The notes under the pieces were generated by a model, which had not been told where the DNA came from, searched no databases, and saw nothing but the letters and a program-made list of their open reading frames with translations. A program made the translations under genes and the position numbers. From contig CALYLX010000103.1 in NCBI GenBank assembly GCA_944990035.1, positions 1 to 64,000 of the forward strand: a stretch of 64,000 nt of DNA, given 5' to 3'. The stretch is from Clitopilus passeckerianus. Lineage: Eukaryota > Basidiomycota > Agaricomycetes > Agaricales > Entolomataceae. Shown here one piece after another: positions 1-16,689 of the stretch; within the stretch, counting starts at the first letter, position 1; the number at the start of each line of letters is the position of its first letter.

Positions 1-476
1 TCCCCGTTGCCAACTTCCAGCGAGACGGCGCTATGGCGTTCACAAACCAAGGCGCTCGCCCCTCCTACGCAAGTACCATTTCTCGTCTCACCTACAGCGC
101 ACCCAAGGGAGCTGCTGAGGCCACGGCTAGGGACTGGGAGAGGGCTGTTAGGCACGAGAACTTCATCGGAGGTGCCTACCGCGACCTCAGCGAGGTTACC
201 GAGCTCGACTTTGAGCAACCTCGTGCTCTCTACCAGAAGGTGTGGGATGACCAACAGCGCGAGGCATACATCCAGAACGTTTCTGGCCACTTCGGTGGCG
301 TGAAGAGCGCTGAGGTCAAGGCCAGGCAGTTGTCCGTTTGGGCTGCTGTAGACCAGGACCTCTCCAACCGCATCGCCAACGCCATCGGTCACTCACCCGT
401 TCAGCCTCTCAAGGTCAAGGCCGCTAGTGAGGCCGTGAAGTTCAGGACCTACGTCGGCTTTGCTGCTAAGCAGTAA
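1..476 (+). CDS. Catalase, 3' end (partial)
   Basis: This is the C-terminal end of a heme catalase, which converts hydrogen peroxide to water and oxygen. The frame is already open at base 3 and encodes the family motif NFQRDG, followed by NQGARPSY, before the first in-frame methionine (base 33). The gene therefore starts outside the window and base 33 is not its start. Residues further on (RALYQKVWDDQQREAYIQNV, then GHFGGVKSAEVKARQL) match the catalase-related C-terminal helical domain that follows the barrel in small- and large-subunit catalases. There is no extra flavodoxin-like domain, because the stop comes directly after this helical region, so it is a small-subunit type. The heme-ligand Tyr and catalytic His/Asn lie upstream and cannot be checked. 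Confidence 0.9.
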   Translation, partial: PVANFQRDGAMAFTNQGARPSYASTISRLTYSAPKGAAEATARDWERAVRHENFIGGAYRDLSEVTELDFEQPRALYQKVWDDQQREAYIQNVSGHFGGVKSAEVKARQLSVWAAVDQDLSNRIANAIGHSPVQPLKVKAASEAVKFRTYVGFAAKQ

Positions 477-957
477 GGAATGTCCAATGGAATTACTTGT
501 AATTAATTCAATCGATTTTTTTAAGGCGCATGTAGAACTGCTGGTCATTATGCTTTGTGGATCTATGTCTTGTACTTGAACGTATGTGCATGTATGTATA
601 TTAGGAAAATTTGAATGGATCATCAGCTTCACGCCAAATGTGGGAAATCTCCATATTCTCGACCTTGTTTTGAGAAATAAAGTCGGGTAGAGTCGTTATA
701 TAGTAGTGGGTGTCTAGTCAGCCAGCTTCTTGGGTCGCATAGGTGAACAAGATCGAGTACTCAATGTCATAAAAACCTTTGGTGAAAACGGACAAGAACC
801 TGAAGGCACCAAACATCGCGTCCACAACGCGTGGCTTCGTCCAACTTTGCTGAGGTAAGCCTTGTGACGAGGCTGTGACAGACTGACAGCATACTTTGCG
901 TCACGCTTGGTCCTGCTCGCTACTCGGAAAACTTCGTTCCGCTTCTGGTGTTCGGCC
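477..957. other. Intergenic region, catalase to MTR4
   Basis: This stretch lies between the catalase stop and the helicase start and carries the catalase 3' UTR and the MTR4 promoter. No coding feature, tRNA or repeat is recognisable. The only sizeable reading frame, on the minus strand at 714-959, has no family resemblance. Confidence 0.6.
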
Positions 958-3900
958 ATGAATTCAAACGATCTGTTTTCTTTTCTAGATGAAGCACCTC
1001 AAGATGATGATGAACAGCTCAACGAAGAGTCTATGCAAACAGATGCCGAGGTGCAACCTGTCATCCATACCAAACGAAAAGCCGACCTTCCAGAACCGGA
1101 AGATCTGGATGCTGGTGCAGAGGCAGGCCCCTCATCGCCAAAGAGGACAAGGATATCATCTCCTCAACCCATCGTTCTGGATGATTTTGCGACCGAAGCT
1201 AAACGAGAAGTCGAGGCGAAGGCAGGATTGCAAGACGAAAGTCAGGTTGCTCCAGGAGCCCGTTTAGAGCTTAGGCATCAGGTAAGTGTCAGCCAATACC
1301 TGCTGGAGGTCTCTTGATAACGGCGGATTAGGTTCGACACCAAGTTGCTGTGCCTCCTGGGTATAAATACCTACCGATATCAAAACACGTTCCTCCCGCA
1401 AAACCAGATCGAGAGTACAAGTTTGAACTGGACCCTTTCCAAAAAGTCTCTGTCTACGCTATTCAACGGAACGAGAGTGTGCTGGTCTCTGCGCATACTA
1501 GTGCTGGAAAAACTGTGGTTGCAGAATATGCCATTGCCCAATGTCTAAATCGTAACCAGCGTGTAATTTACACCAGTCCAATCAAGGTCCTTAATCATGT
1601 CCATAAAATTCCGAAAATACAAATTTTGTTAACCAAACCTCTTTCCATCGTTAGGCATTGAGTAACCAGAAGTACCGAGAAATGCAAGCGGAATTTGGCG
1701 ACGTTGGGCTGATGACTGGAGACGTTACTATCAACCCGTCTGCAACTTGTTTGGTCATGACCACAGAGGTAAATTCTTTCAATGCATTGCTATGAACTTT
1801 TCTTACGAAGCGTCCCAGATTTTGCGTTCGATGCTTTACCGTGGTTCAGAAATCATGCGTGAAGTTGCATGGGTCATATTCGACGAGATCCATTATATGC
1901 GTGACAAGGAAAGAGGTGTGGTTTGGGAAGAAACCATCATCCTACTTCCACACACCGTCCGATATGTCTTCCTCTCGGCCACCATCCCGAATGCCATGCA
2001 GTTTGCGGAATGGATATGCAAGTCGCACGAACAACCATGTCACGTCGTCTATACGGACTTCCGACCTACACCTCTCCAACATTACATGTTCCCTGCTGGT
2101 GGCGATGGTCTGCATCTGGTCGTGAACGAGAAAGGAGAGTTCAAGGAAGATAACTTCAGCCGAGCCATGGGCCAGCTTCAGGACCGGATGGGGGAGGACC
2201 CAGCAGACCCTAAGAGCGGAAAAGGTCGCAAGGGCAAGAGCAGGAAAGGTGCAGACAAGAAAGGTAGCTCGATTTCTCTTCTACGAAACTGTGGCGACTC
2301 ATTTCAATCCTCCGTCAGGTCCCTCCGATATCTCGAAGATAATTCAAGCAATCCACAAGAAGCACCTTAATCCCGTTATTGTGTTCGCCTTCAGCAAGCG
2401 AGAATGCGAAGGCCTGGCACTCACATTGACCAAATTTGAATTCAATACATCCGACGAACAAGACCAAGTTTCCCTCATTTTCAACAACGCCATGGATACC
2501 CTCTCGCCGGATGACAGGCAACTACCGCAAATATCAAACATACTACCCCTACTTCGTCGAGGCATAGGAATCCATCACGGCGGCCTACTGCCCATCCTGA
2601 AAGAAGTCATCGAACTGCTGTTCCAAGATGGTTACATCAAAGTGCTCTTTGCCACCGAAACCTTCTCCATTGGATTGAACATGCCTGCAAGAACCGTCGT
2701 CTTCACGGCTACCCGCAAATTCGACGGCCGTGACTTCCGAGATCTTTCCTCTGGAGAATACATCCAAATGTCAGGACGTGCAGGTCGTCGTGGGTTGGAT
2801 GACCGTGGTGTCGTCATCATGATGTGCGACGAGAAGCTTGAACCTGCTGCTGCGAAGGCCATGGTGAAGGGAGAGGCGGATAGACTCGATTCGGCGTTCC
2901 ACTTGGGCTACAACATGGTCCTCAACCTGATGAAGGTGGAAGGCATAAGTCCAGAGTTTATGCTGGAGAGATGTTTCCATCAATTCCAGAGCATTACCGG
3001 CATCCCTGCATTGGAAAACGGTGAATCGTCTTATCAATAAACTCGTGTGGATATGCATCTGATCCTGGGAATAGAACTCAAGAAAGAGGAAGAAGCTAAG
3101 AGTGCAGTCGTCATACCAGACGAGACTAAAGTTGCCGAATACTACGAACTGAAGCAGCAGCTTGACCAGATGGCAGCAGATTTCCGCGAGGTCGTCACGC
3201 ATCCAACATACTCATTACCTTTCTTGCAACCAGGACGACTCGTGAAAGTCAAGTACAGGAAGCTTGATTTTGGCTGGGGTGTAATCATCAATTACCAGAA
3301 GCGGCTTCCTGCTAAAGTATGACGTCTCTTTTCTTCTTGAATTGCAGAGCCTGATATTGATTTTTAGAACTCACCAGTACCCAAGACCGAGGAATTGCCA
3401 CCTCATGAACAGTACATCATCGACGTTCTCCTTAATTGCGCACCAGGCGGCACCGTAAGCAAAAGCCGCGATAACGTAACCGCAACCCCAGGCGGCGTGG
3501 AACCATGTCCTCCTGGCCAGAAGGGATCGCCTCTTGTAATACCGGTTCTTCTGTCAACGATCGAGGGCATTAGCCATCTCAGAATCTATCTACCGAAGGA
3601 TCTCCGGTCCGAACAAGCCAGAGAGACAACCTGGAAGAGTGTCTTGGAGGTTCACAAACGTTTTCCAGATGGTATCGCGCTTCTAGACCCCATCCAGAAC
3701 ATGGGCATCAAAGACGATAGGTTCAAGGAGCTCGTCAAGGTTTGTGACCCCTTTGATGTGCGAGGCACTGACTGATCCGCTTGCGCAGAAAATCGATGCA
3801 ATGGAGAAGAAGATGTTCTCGAGCTCAATGCACAAAGACCCACGATTACCAGAGCTGTATGCAGCATACAGTCAGAAGCGAGAACAAAACGACCGCATAC

Positions 3901-4645
3901 GAGATCTTAAGAAGCGAATTCAAGCCACGCACGACGTCCTCCAGTTAGAAGAGCTTAAATGCAGGAAACGTGTACTCCGCCGGTTAGGCTTCACCACCTC
4001 CGCTGACATCGTGGACATGAAAGGAAGGGTTGCGTGCGAGATCAGCACTGGTGATGAGCTACTCCTGACTGAGCTCGTATTCAACGGTGTCTTCAATTCC
4101 CTATCGCCAGAGCAATGCGCAGCTCTACTCAGTTGCTTCGTGTTTACTGAAAAGGTGTGTTGGCCTTTTGCTAGAACTGATCAGGGCCTGATATTGTCTG
4201 CTGTAGAGTGAGCAAACCACTAAATTGAAGGAGGAGCTCGCAGGCCCTCTGAGGATCATGCAAGAAATTGCCAGGCGAATAGCTAAAGTTTCCAAGGAGT
4301 CTAAGATGACCATCAGTGAAGATGACTATGTCTCCTCGTTCAAAGTGGAGTTAATGGACGCCGTAATCCAATGGTGTCGCGGTGCCTCATTTTCGGATAT
4401 TTGCAAGGTCGGTGCCGTTTGCTCGCTATCTCGACCAAAGGATGACCTTCTCGTCTTTGCAGCTCACGGATCAGTTCGAAGGCAGCGTCATTCGTGTATT
4501 CCGCCGGCTTGGGGAGCTTTTGCGCCAAATGGCCCAAGCTGCTAAGGTCATCGGGAATGAGGAGTTGATGAAGAAGTTTGAGAAGTCTTCGGAGATGCTG
4601 GAACGGCCCAACTCGGTCATCTTCTGCTCATCACTGTATCTTTAA
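958..4645 (+). CDS. MTR4: ATP-dependent RNA helicase MTR4 (exosome cofactor, Ski2-like DExH)
   Basis: Nuclear DExH-box RNA helicase that unwinds RNA for the exosome, as in the TRAMP complex. Ten exons can be joined with introns at 1282-1331, 1587-1654, 1769-1818, 2264-2318, 3021-3074, 3317-3367, 3740-3788, 4155-4206 and 4408-4462. Every junction keeps frame and gives about 1067 residues, the usual Mtr4 length. An acidic, poorly conserved N-terminus (about 110 residues) is followed by Walker A AHTSAGKT (near residue 165), the DEIH box (near 253) and the SAT motif (LSATIP). RecA2 carries [29 protein letters not shown] and [10 protein letters not shown]. Then come the arch/KOW region ([18 protein letters not shown]) and a helical C-terminal DSHCT domain. 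The ATG at 958 gives [12 protein letters not shown], typical of fungal Mtr4. Ski2 is less likely because the LFSFLDE start and the arch sequence fit Mtr4 better. The gene looks intact. Confidence 0.93.
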
Positions 4646-4900
4646 TCGGTGCACGGTTGTTTTTGCATTCAACGTCACAACATCTTTGTAGAATACATCC
4701 GATTTATTCCAATTGCCATGTTAATTCGGAACCATCCAGTGGCAGTATCTTCCATTGGAAGCCAAAAATCCTTACAAATCTTCATTGAGTTCCAGCCCAT
4801 TTAGCTGTATTATTGTTTAGCGATTGATCGTGAAAGGGCGGACTTGTAGACTCACCATAAAGATAACAAATATTTAGCAGATAAATATGCAAGCATTCGT

Positions 4901-6975
<2,075 letters not shown>

Positions 6976-9376
6976 ATCCGCGAAGAAAGGAAGAGAAGAC
7001 CGGAGGAGGCACCCTTTGAGCTGGGTTGATTGGGAGATAAGGCCTCCACAAGTTCCAACCTTTTATACCTGCAAAACTGCTTCACATAGGCGGGCGATCA
7101 TATAGAGAGCACTGGATGAAGTGACTTCTCATGACGCGCTGCACGCGGTTAGCAATCCTTTCGGAAAGGAGACTCAAGGCGTGTTAGCACATGGGAGCCT
7201 GTTGTAGCTGGGCATTTCGTCTGGGCTGATCGCAGGACAGTAAGGTCAACGATCAGAAGACAAGGTAGCCATGTGAAACAGAAAGAAAAGATATGATTGA
7301 GCAGGTATTATCAGTGCAATCAATTTGCAAGGCGACAAGAGAGCATTCTCCGAAGCTGATCCTTTTGTCAGAGCGTAAGCAAGCCGCTTTCTTGCAAGCT
7401 CGGAAGCCTTGTTAACACATAACTCTATATTTGGACTACCAGTAGGTCGTTGCCAAAACAGTGCACTCTCGAGAGTTCTGGCGATTTGTATTATCAGCAG
7501 AGCAAGTTCTGACCACCACGAAAGGCAAAGATTGTTGGGCAATGTGACGAAAAATCGAAAGATCTGGAGAACGCATGGGGGACTTCAACCTATTCTGTAT
7601 CCGATGCGTGTATACAAAGCCTAAAACGGCGATCACAGTATGGTCGCTGTTAGAACACGCGGAACAAGACAGCGGTCGTTGAGGTTTGGGAAAGAGTCAA
7701 GGTAGAATGCTCACGTGGCCTCGCTGTCCAAAGGTCCGATGTTTGGCGACGAGAGCTTGACAAAAGCATCCACATTCCATACTGCCTTTCGGCCCCTATG
7801 TCCTATGGCTTGTAGCTGAGCATGATACACACTGTGGTTATCTGGACTACACAAGGACTAATCTGTTCAGCATGATGGAAGCCTGCTCGTTCACTGGATA
7901 GTCTAGAAACGAACTAAGCCAAGAGGGCAACGACCCGTGGACGAAAAGGGAGCTTCTATTCAAAATATTGGCGAGCCTTCCTTAGTTGAGCCACCAAGAA
8001 GCCTTCGGCATCTCAGTTGAAAATGTAGACGTTCCCCCTTGCGTTCCTCACCGCGCTGCCGCTTATCGTTGCAAGAGTCGGCCTGTACTCGTGATCAATG
8101 AATCTTCGAAGCTGCACTTCTTATGCCTAGGGCAACCATCACTATCTGAAATCTAAATGTGTAGTATTCCTTGTGATTTATATACAATGAATAACCTGCA
8201 TGTGGCTTCAGTGGCACTAGCTACCCATCAGGAGGTTTTATCATAGGGTCTCGGGGGTCATTAACAAATCTCGACCTGGTTGTGTATACTAAGCGCTTCA
8301 CTCGACTCGGCCTTATCGGTGATACCCTCGCTGGGGTGAGCCAGATAAACAGAGGATCGATATCGTTTATATCGGGCGTCCCCCAGCTTACCTCAGCGAA
8401 TGATGGGGATAACCTTGGGATAGCCCCGAACCTGCTACGCTAATCTATGCACCCACATGCATCCATCTCAGTATCCATCACCATTGTACAGGAGTTATGG
8501 AGAGATACTGACACTCGTACTACCCTTCCTCCGACAATCTCGCCTGCCATACAAGACGGAAGGAGATCCTTCCTTCTGCCAACAAAAACCTGTGATCTCG
8601 GAGGACAACGAAGCGCGCGGCGTGGCGCGGGCCAGGAAAGGAAGACTGAGAACTTGAAAGTGTAAGCGTGGGTGCGAACATCGCATATAACAAAAGCCAG
8701 TTCTACGCTATCATTGAGTAGCATGAGGGGAATCTCTTGAGATGTTCATGGGCCCACCAAAAAGTAGAAAAGGCACAATGAAATCGAGAGGCACAAACCC
8801 CCCTTAACCAGCACTCACATGTATTGTACTCACAAACCAACATGGATCTGTCTTTGCGCATATGAACTATATTTGATTATGCATGGACAAGAGGAACTGC
8901 ATGGTGATGCGTGCAATGTTCAGGGGTATACGAATGAGCAACGTCCGCGAGCAAAAGAGCAATTGCACTGGGTGCAGGGAGAGTCGAAAAGAAGAAAATG
9001 AACATTGCACTAACGACAAAACAGTGAAGGACCTAATAGCAAAACACAATGAGAAGCGACGACGAGAGCGATAACCGAGGACGTATGTCTTGAATGAATC
9101 ACTGAGTATGGTGGAATTAAACGAATGAATAGATAAGTTGGATAGTATGTTCAAAGAATGGAATGTGATTAATTTAGGATACGAATAAGAGAAGGGGTCA
9201 ATGACAGGAGGGTTCTGCAAGGTTGTTGGTGCACGGCGCCTTTTACGCATGGAAGCTAATCACGGGCAAAAATCTTGAAAATTAGAGTATTCCCTTTGCG
9301 ATAGAGCTCGACCTAACCTTCATATATCTCCTTGAGCTTCCCCCCAACAACCTTCCCCCCATCTATGGCGTCTCGT
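6976..9376. other. Gene-poor 2.4-kb region
   Basis: This region separates the chitinase start from the 3' end of the Spg1-like gene. Apart from the chitinase promoter, nothing is recognisable. Short open frames on both strands (for example 7246-7542 minus and 8867-9250 minus) have no family motif, no convincing splice partners and biased or AT-rich composition. No tRNA, long terminal repeat or simple repeat array is seen. Confidence 0.5.
7060..7067 (-). promoter_or_regulatory. TATA box of the chitinase gene
   Basis: On the minus strand the sequence reads TATAAAAG, a perfect TATA match, about 85-92 bases upstream of the chitinase ATG at 6975. The spacing allows a short 5' UTR, as is common in basidiomycetes. 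Confidence 0.55.
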
Positions 9377-10382
9377 CTAGACATCCACATAAATCAATAT
9401 TGGTTCTCCAACCCCTTCGATTTCTGGTATCACGCATTTGAGGTCGAACGCTTTTGCTAGCACAATCTTGAAGATCTTTTGCACGTTGATCGATGCCGAG
9501 GTCGAGCAGAAAATTAGTGAAGCATGCATTGCCTTGGCAAACCGCTTCGCCTAGAAAATAATAGTATGGGCACAGACTCAACTATGGGTGATGATTTGCA
9601 AAGCACGAACTTGTTTTGTAATTTCCTCCTGTTCATCTCTCGGGAAGGTCGAAAACTGATCAAATTTGGTGCCTATTAGGAATGGGATCGCGGTCTGCGG
9701 AGCATGATCAGCACGGATGTAATTTTGAAAAAAACATAGGGGTACGGCAAAAATAAGCAATCAAGAGCGTTCATGTGGGGAGGATGGATATTAGAGTTGA
9801 GAATCAAGAGGAATCACAGTGCTAAGTGATTAGACGCCACACATACCTTGTTAAACCCTCGTGCTTGTCGATACCATTCCTTCACCGAATTTAACGTGGA
9901 TTTTCGTGATAGGTCGAACATGAACAAGATCGCCACGGCATCGTTGCAAACAAGTGGCAGCATGTTTACGAATTCTCGTTGTCCGCCTAAATCCCATATT
10001 GAGAATGTAATCGTCGTTCGACGAACTGTTATTGTCTTTTCCATGAAGTTGACGCCTTGAATGATGCACTGTAAGGTATTTTGGCACTGGAGGGAGGGGA
10101 TTGCATACGTACCCAGCGTCTGAATATAGTCCTCATCAAAACTCCCCTCCACATATTTGACCATTAAACTTGTCTTCCCAATTTGTGAGTCCCCCACCAT
10201 GCCAACTTTGATAACAACGCTGTCGGATTTCCTATTGAGAACACGCATGGGGAGAATCCAGGGACGTGTATTGCTGACCTGTTCTTTTCTTCGCGATTAT
10301 CGCCGGATTGAAGGTTTTGACTGCTTGGACCTGCGCTGGCGGAAGCCATTGCCGAGCTCGATGAAGATGGGGTGTTCGACAT
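9377..10382 (-). CDS. spg1: Ras-superfamily GTPase of the Spg1/Tem1 family (septation/mitotic exit)
   Basis: Small GTPase heading the septation initiation (SIN/MEN) cascade at spindle pole bodies. The start at 10382 gives a Ser/Ala-rich N-tail. An intron at 10232-10278 joins KKNR-type sequence to [20 protein letters not shown], which holds the P-loop GDSQIGKTS. After [13 protein letters not shown] and another intron comes VNFMEKT. The G3 region is WDLGGQREF, where Spg1/Tem1 has Gly-Gly rather than the Ras [25 protein letters not shown] is diagnostic for the family. G4 appears as GTKFDQF (TKxD) and G5 as FCSTSAS. The protein ends IYVDV with a stop at 9377-9379 and has no CaaX box, as expected. 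About five introns. The gene looks intact. Confidence 0.92.
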
Positions 10383-11916
10383 GATTGTTGTAGTCCGCTT
10401 TGCTAGTCGATTTTTGCAGGGTGATTATATCTATGCCTCAATCAATTATTGAGCTTCCTTGTGGGGAACTTCGAGGTATCAAGAAGAGAGGAAAGGAGGG
10501 TAATGGGTGGGGAAGAAGAAGAGAGAGTTGAGGCGCGTTCTGGGCTACGCGAACGGTCTTTGGAGGCCACACTCAATGAAAAGCTAGCCTCCGGTGGAAT
10601 AAGACAGTCGAGGTTGGTAAGTAACGTTTACTTTCGTTGTCGTCGTCACACGCGAACCAGGGCCGCGCCAGAGGAAAACAACCAAGGGCGTGATGATGCT
10701 GCCATCAACAACCAATGCAGCGACAAACACAGTGAACTCTTCTTGCCGCACGACGACGACGCTGAATTGCGGGGACCCACACAGTTGTCTGCATATTATG
10801 AATACAATCGTGCTGCATGGAGACTCGAATGCAAGTCAGTCACTGACGGTTTACCTGCGTCCTCCATTGGCCCACCTCAGGAGGGAATTTTCTGCTTGGC
10901 TCCACCTTTCATCTTCATATTTCCTACATGCACCATGCGTCAGTTGCACAGTGTACAAATGAGCATATCGGCCGCTGCTCACGAAAGAATCCCCCAGAAC
11001 GCAGCAAGTACTCAAAAATGATCTGACCACAAGCCGCTAAGTTCTCACCATCCTCTCGGTTTTCTTTCAGCATGAGCCTCCCACTACGAGCCCTCTGGTA
11101 AAATTTCCCGTGCTTCCAGGACGGAAATATTACAATGGTTATCTCTTGGCTCACGACTTGACTGGGAAAAAGTTTCCGTAATTAGTACCATCCTTCAAGT
11201 TCTCCAACTTTTTTCCGCCTGAAGGGGGAGTTCCGAGGGAACCAATGCAGGTATATGCAGGTGTGACTAAATGTCGCGTTTATATTGGTTGTTACCCCAG
11301 ACTTAACGGCCCTTTGCGCCTCAGAATATTGCGCCTGACTTTTGCTTGTTTGCAAACGGGTCCGGAATAGCTGGTTCTGCTCCGTTCTTTGTGCCTGGAC
11401 CGCATGACCACGACGGGCCGTGGGGAAGGGAAAGATCCTAGCGCTTTGAAGCATTCATATCATCCAAAAAATCTCTTGGCTTCCGTTCGTATCCTATTAA
11501 CCTCCTGCCAGGAATTAAGCCGGGTGTTTATCGGGGGAGCCAAGACCAACTGCGCCGATCAAATGCATGGAATGAGGGCGGTCTTAGGCTCAGGTGTCTC
11601 TTTTTGCATACCTGGCCGACGGGAAGAAGGACAAATGATGCCCTTTGATGTGATGAACCAATAACCGACTTCATCACAAGACCAACGGTTCAATACCAAT
11701 CCCATTCTTTCGATTCTGCCCGAGTTGCTCCCGGCTTTCAATGGGTCAGGGCGAGAGAAATATGGGCAATCACATAGGTTACAGCTCTCATGAGGTGTGC
11801 TTGGAACCTGAAATCAAAGATTCGTCGGCTCAATCTCGCTACTTGCTCCGGGGAAGTGTTTTTAAACACCAAAAACCAGCACTGAACAGCTTGCGAAACC
11901 CTTCGACGCCTTCAAG
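10383..11916. other. Intergenic region between Spg1-like GTPase and cellobiose dehydrogenase
   Basis: These genes are transcribed divergently, so the 1.5-kb gap should hold both promoters. A 190-codon plus-strand frame at 10449-11021 is open but shows no recognisable domain, has a composition like surrounding non-coding DNA and lies in the GTPase 5' UTR/promoter zone. I do not call it. No tRNA or repeat was found. Confidence 0.5.
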
Positions 11917-15231
<3,315 letters not shown>

Positions 15232-15424
15232 TCTGTAGTTTCTTGACTTGGGGGTTAGTGTACATTATGTTTCAATGAAATTTCAAGATGTTCTCCGCGT
15301 TACTTGCCACTATTTTGACTCTTCAGGGCTATGTGTTTCCATCCACCAAAGGAATACACTTTCATGAATGTTAGACTGAATTTGTTTCAGAATCCGATAG
15401 TCTTCCTTTTTCACCACTCTGTGA

Positions 15425-15506
15425 GCATTAATGGGGTAGTGGTAACCTGGGTCGTTGCCATGCGTTGAAGCTCGACCCGCCGGGGGTTCGATTCCCTCTT
15501 AATGCA
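15425..15506 (+). tRNA. tRNA-Gly (anticodon GCC) with an 11-nt intron
   Basis: The sequence folds as a full cloverleaf. It has a perfect 7-bp acceptor stem GCATTAA/TTAATGC, a D-arm GGGT-AGTGGTA-ACCT, and an anticodon stem GGTCG/CGACC closing a loop with TT-GCC-A. The T-arm is GGGGG-TTCGATT-CCCTC and the discriminator base is A at 15506. The anticodon loop is too long by 11 nt, which places a canonical tRNA intron just after position 37 (about TGCGTTGAAGC). Without it the tRNA is 71 nt with a 4-nt variable loop, the usual size for tRNA-Gly. A T-run follows at once. Confidence 0.88.
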
Positions 15507-15511
15507 AATAC

Positions 15512-15519
15512 TTTTTTTT
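15512..15519 (+). terminator. RNA polymerase III terminator of tRNA-Gly
   Basis: A run of eight T residues begins six bases after the tRNA discriminator base. This is a normal Pol III stop signal. Confidence 0.8.
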
Positions 15520-15690
15520 CGATGCTCATCAACAAACATTCGCGATGTTTCCTTACAGCCGCGAATCAATCACGACGACTCAATACTTAGAAGGCATTTT
15601 GAGTTTCACTATGTACTCCCCACACAATCATCGATCAGAGTCAAAGGGCATCAGGATGTCATAGTCCAATATTATACGTGTTAAGAGGTG

Positions 15691-16689
15691 CTAATTGTGG
15701 AATTTCCTATTCTCGTTTGGTCCAAAGAGGTCCTTCCTAATCTCAGGAAGCATCTAGGAGAAGGAGGATGAGGCCGAGGACGGTGCATATGTTGGAAGAC
15801 AGGAACCTACCCGCTCTTCTAGCAGTCTCAGTCGCTCATCTAGGGTATTGTCCAGAGTGATGCGGTTGGATCCACTGACCAACTTCACACCACCAGCACT
15901 ACAAAACATCATCAGGTAAATGGTGCATTCAGAAGAATGCACTTCGCATACCAGTCATCGCTGAGGCTACCCTTCACTTCGAATGAAACCTGCCTCCCGC
16001 TCAGCTCCTTATACTGGTTTGCAGCATTCTCCGCAGCTTGAGTCGCTACGTCCACATCTTGTTCACGAGCATGTACGGTGATTTTGGGTTCCATCACTTG
16101 TAGGTATCCCTGAACAATGACGCCTTCTAGGAATTGCACATAACGACCTTCGTCCTTGGCGAGTGTAAGGAGAGAAGACCTGGCGCCTTCGAACAAATCT
16201 TGCAGGTGTTCTTCCCGCTGATGAAGGAGCTTTAGCCGTGATTTGTTGGTCAAGTTTGACTGCGCACTGTTGGGGAGGAGTTCAGCGCGAAAAGTCAATC
16301 ACATGGTTGAGCCACTTCACATCTTCTGTGCGACTTCAGCTCCCTTTCTCTTCTTCTCGAATTGGGCATCAATAGCCTGTTGCTCTTGCTTGACCAGGCG
16401 GGCCTGTTTAAAGGTTCACGTTCAGTATCGTCATGCAGATCGGTTCCATCACGGTAATGGACGCGTACTTTCTCAATGGCGAATTCCTCGTCGGCTTTGA
16501 CTTTAATCTCCCGAGCCTTCTCGAGTGCCTCCTGCTTAATGAAGGCAGTCTACGATTCAGAGATGTCAAGTAAAAGAGCGGCCACGGAGTCAGAAATTCC
16601 GGTGCATTTACACAAGCTGGATGCGCCCGCACCATTTTATTCATTTGATTAAGGACTTCATCATCGTTCATTGGTCGAGAAGACGCCAT
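15691..16689 (-). CDS. VMA4: V-type proton ATPase subunit E
   Basis: Peripheral-stalk subunit of the vacuolar H+-ATPase, which acidifies vacuoles and Golgi. The N-terminus MASSRPMNDDEVLNQMNKMV, followed after introns by a long charged helix (FIKQEALEKAREIKVKADEEF and KLVKQEQQAIDAQFEKKRK), is the typical subunit E coiled coil. NKSRLKLLHQREEHLQDLF and a C-terminal domain with VKLVSGSNRITLDNTLDERL follow. That last segment matches the conserved region where the family has a Gly-rich turn and LDERL. The last exon ends in MLPEIRKDLFGPNENRKFHN. Length is about 230 residues, as usual. Four or five short introns. It converges with the CDH/tRNA side. Confidence 0.92.

Noticed and set aside
7246..9250. 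Several short frames between the chitinase and Spg1-like genes
   Set aside because: They have no conserved motif and no splice partners; ordinary intergenic DNA is more likely.
10449..11021. 190-codon plus-strand frame upstream of the CDH gene
   Set aside because: It has no domain or motif, its composition resembles flanking DNA, and it lies in the promoter/5' UTR zone of the divergent GTPase.
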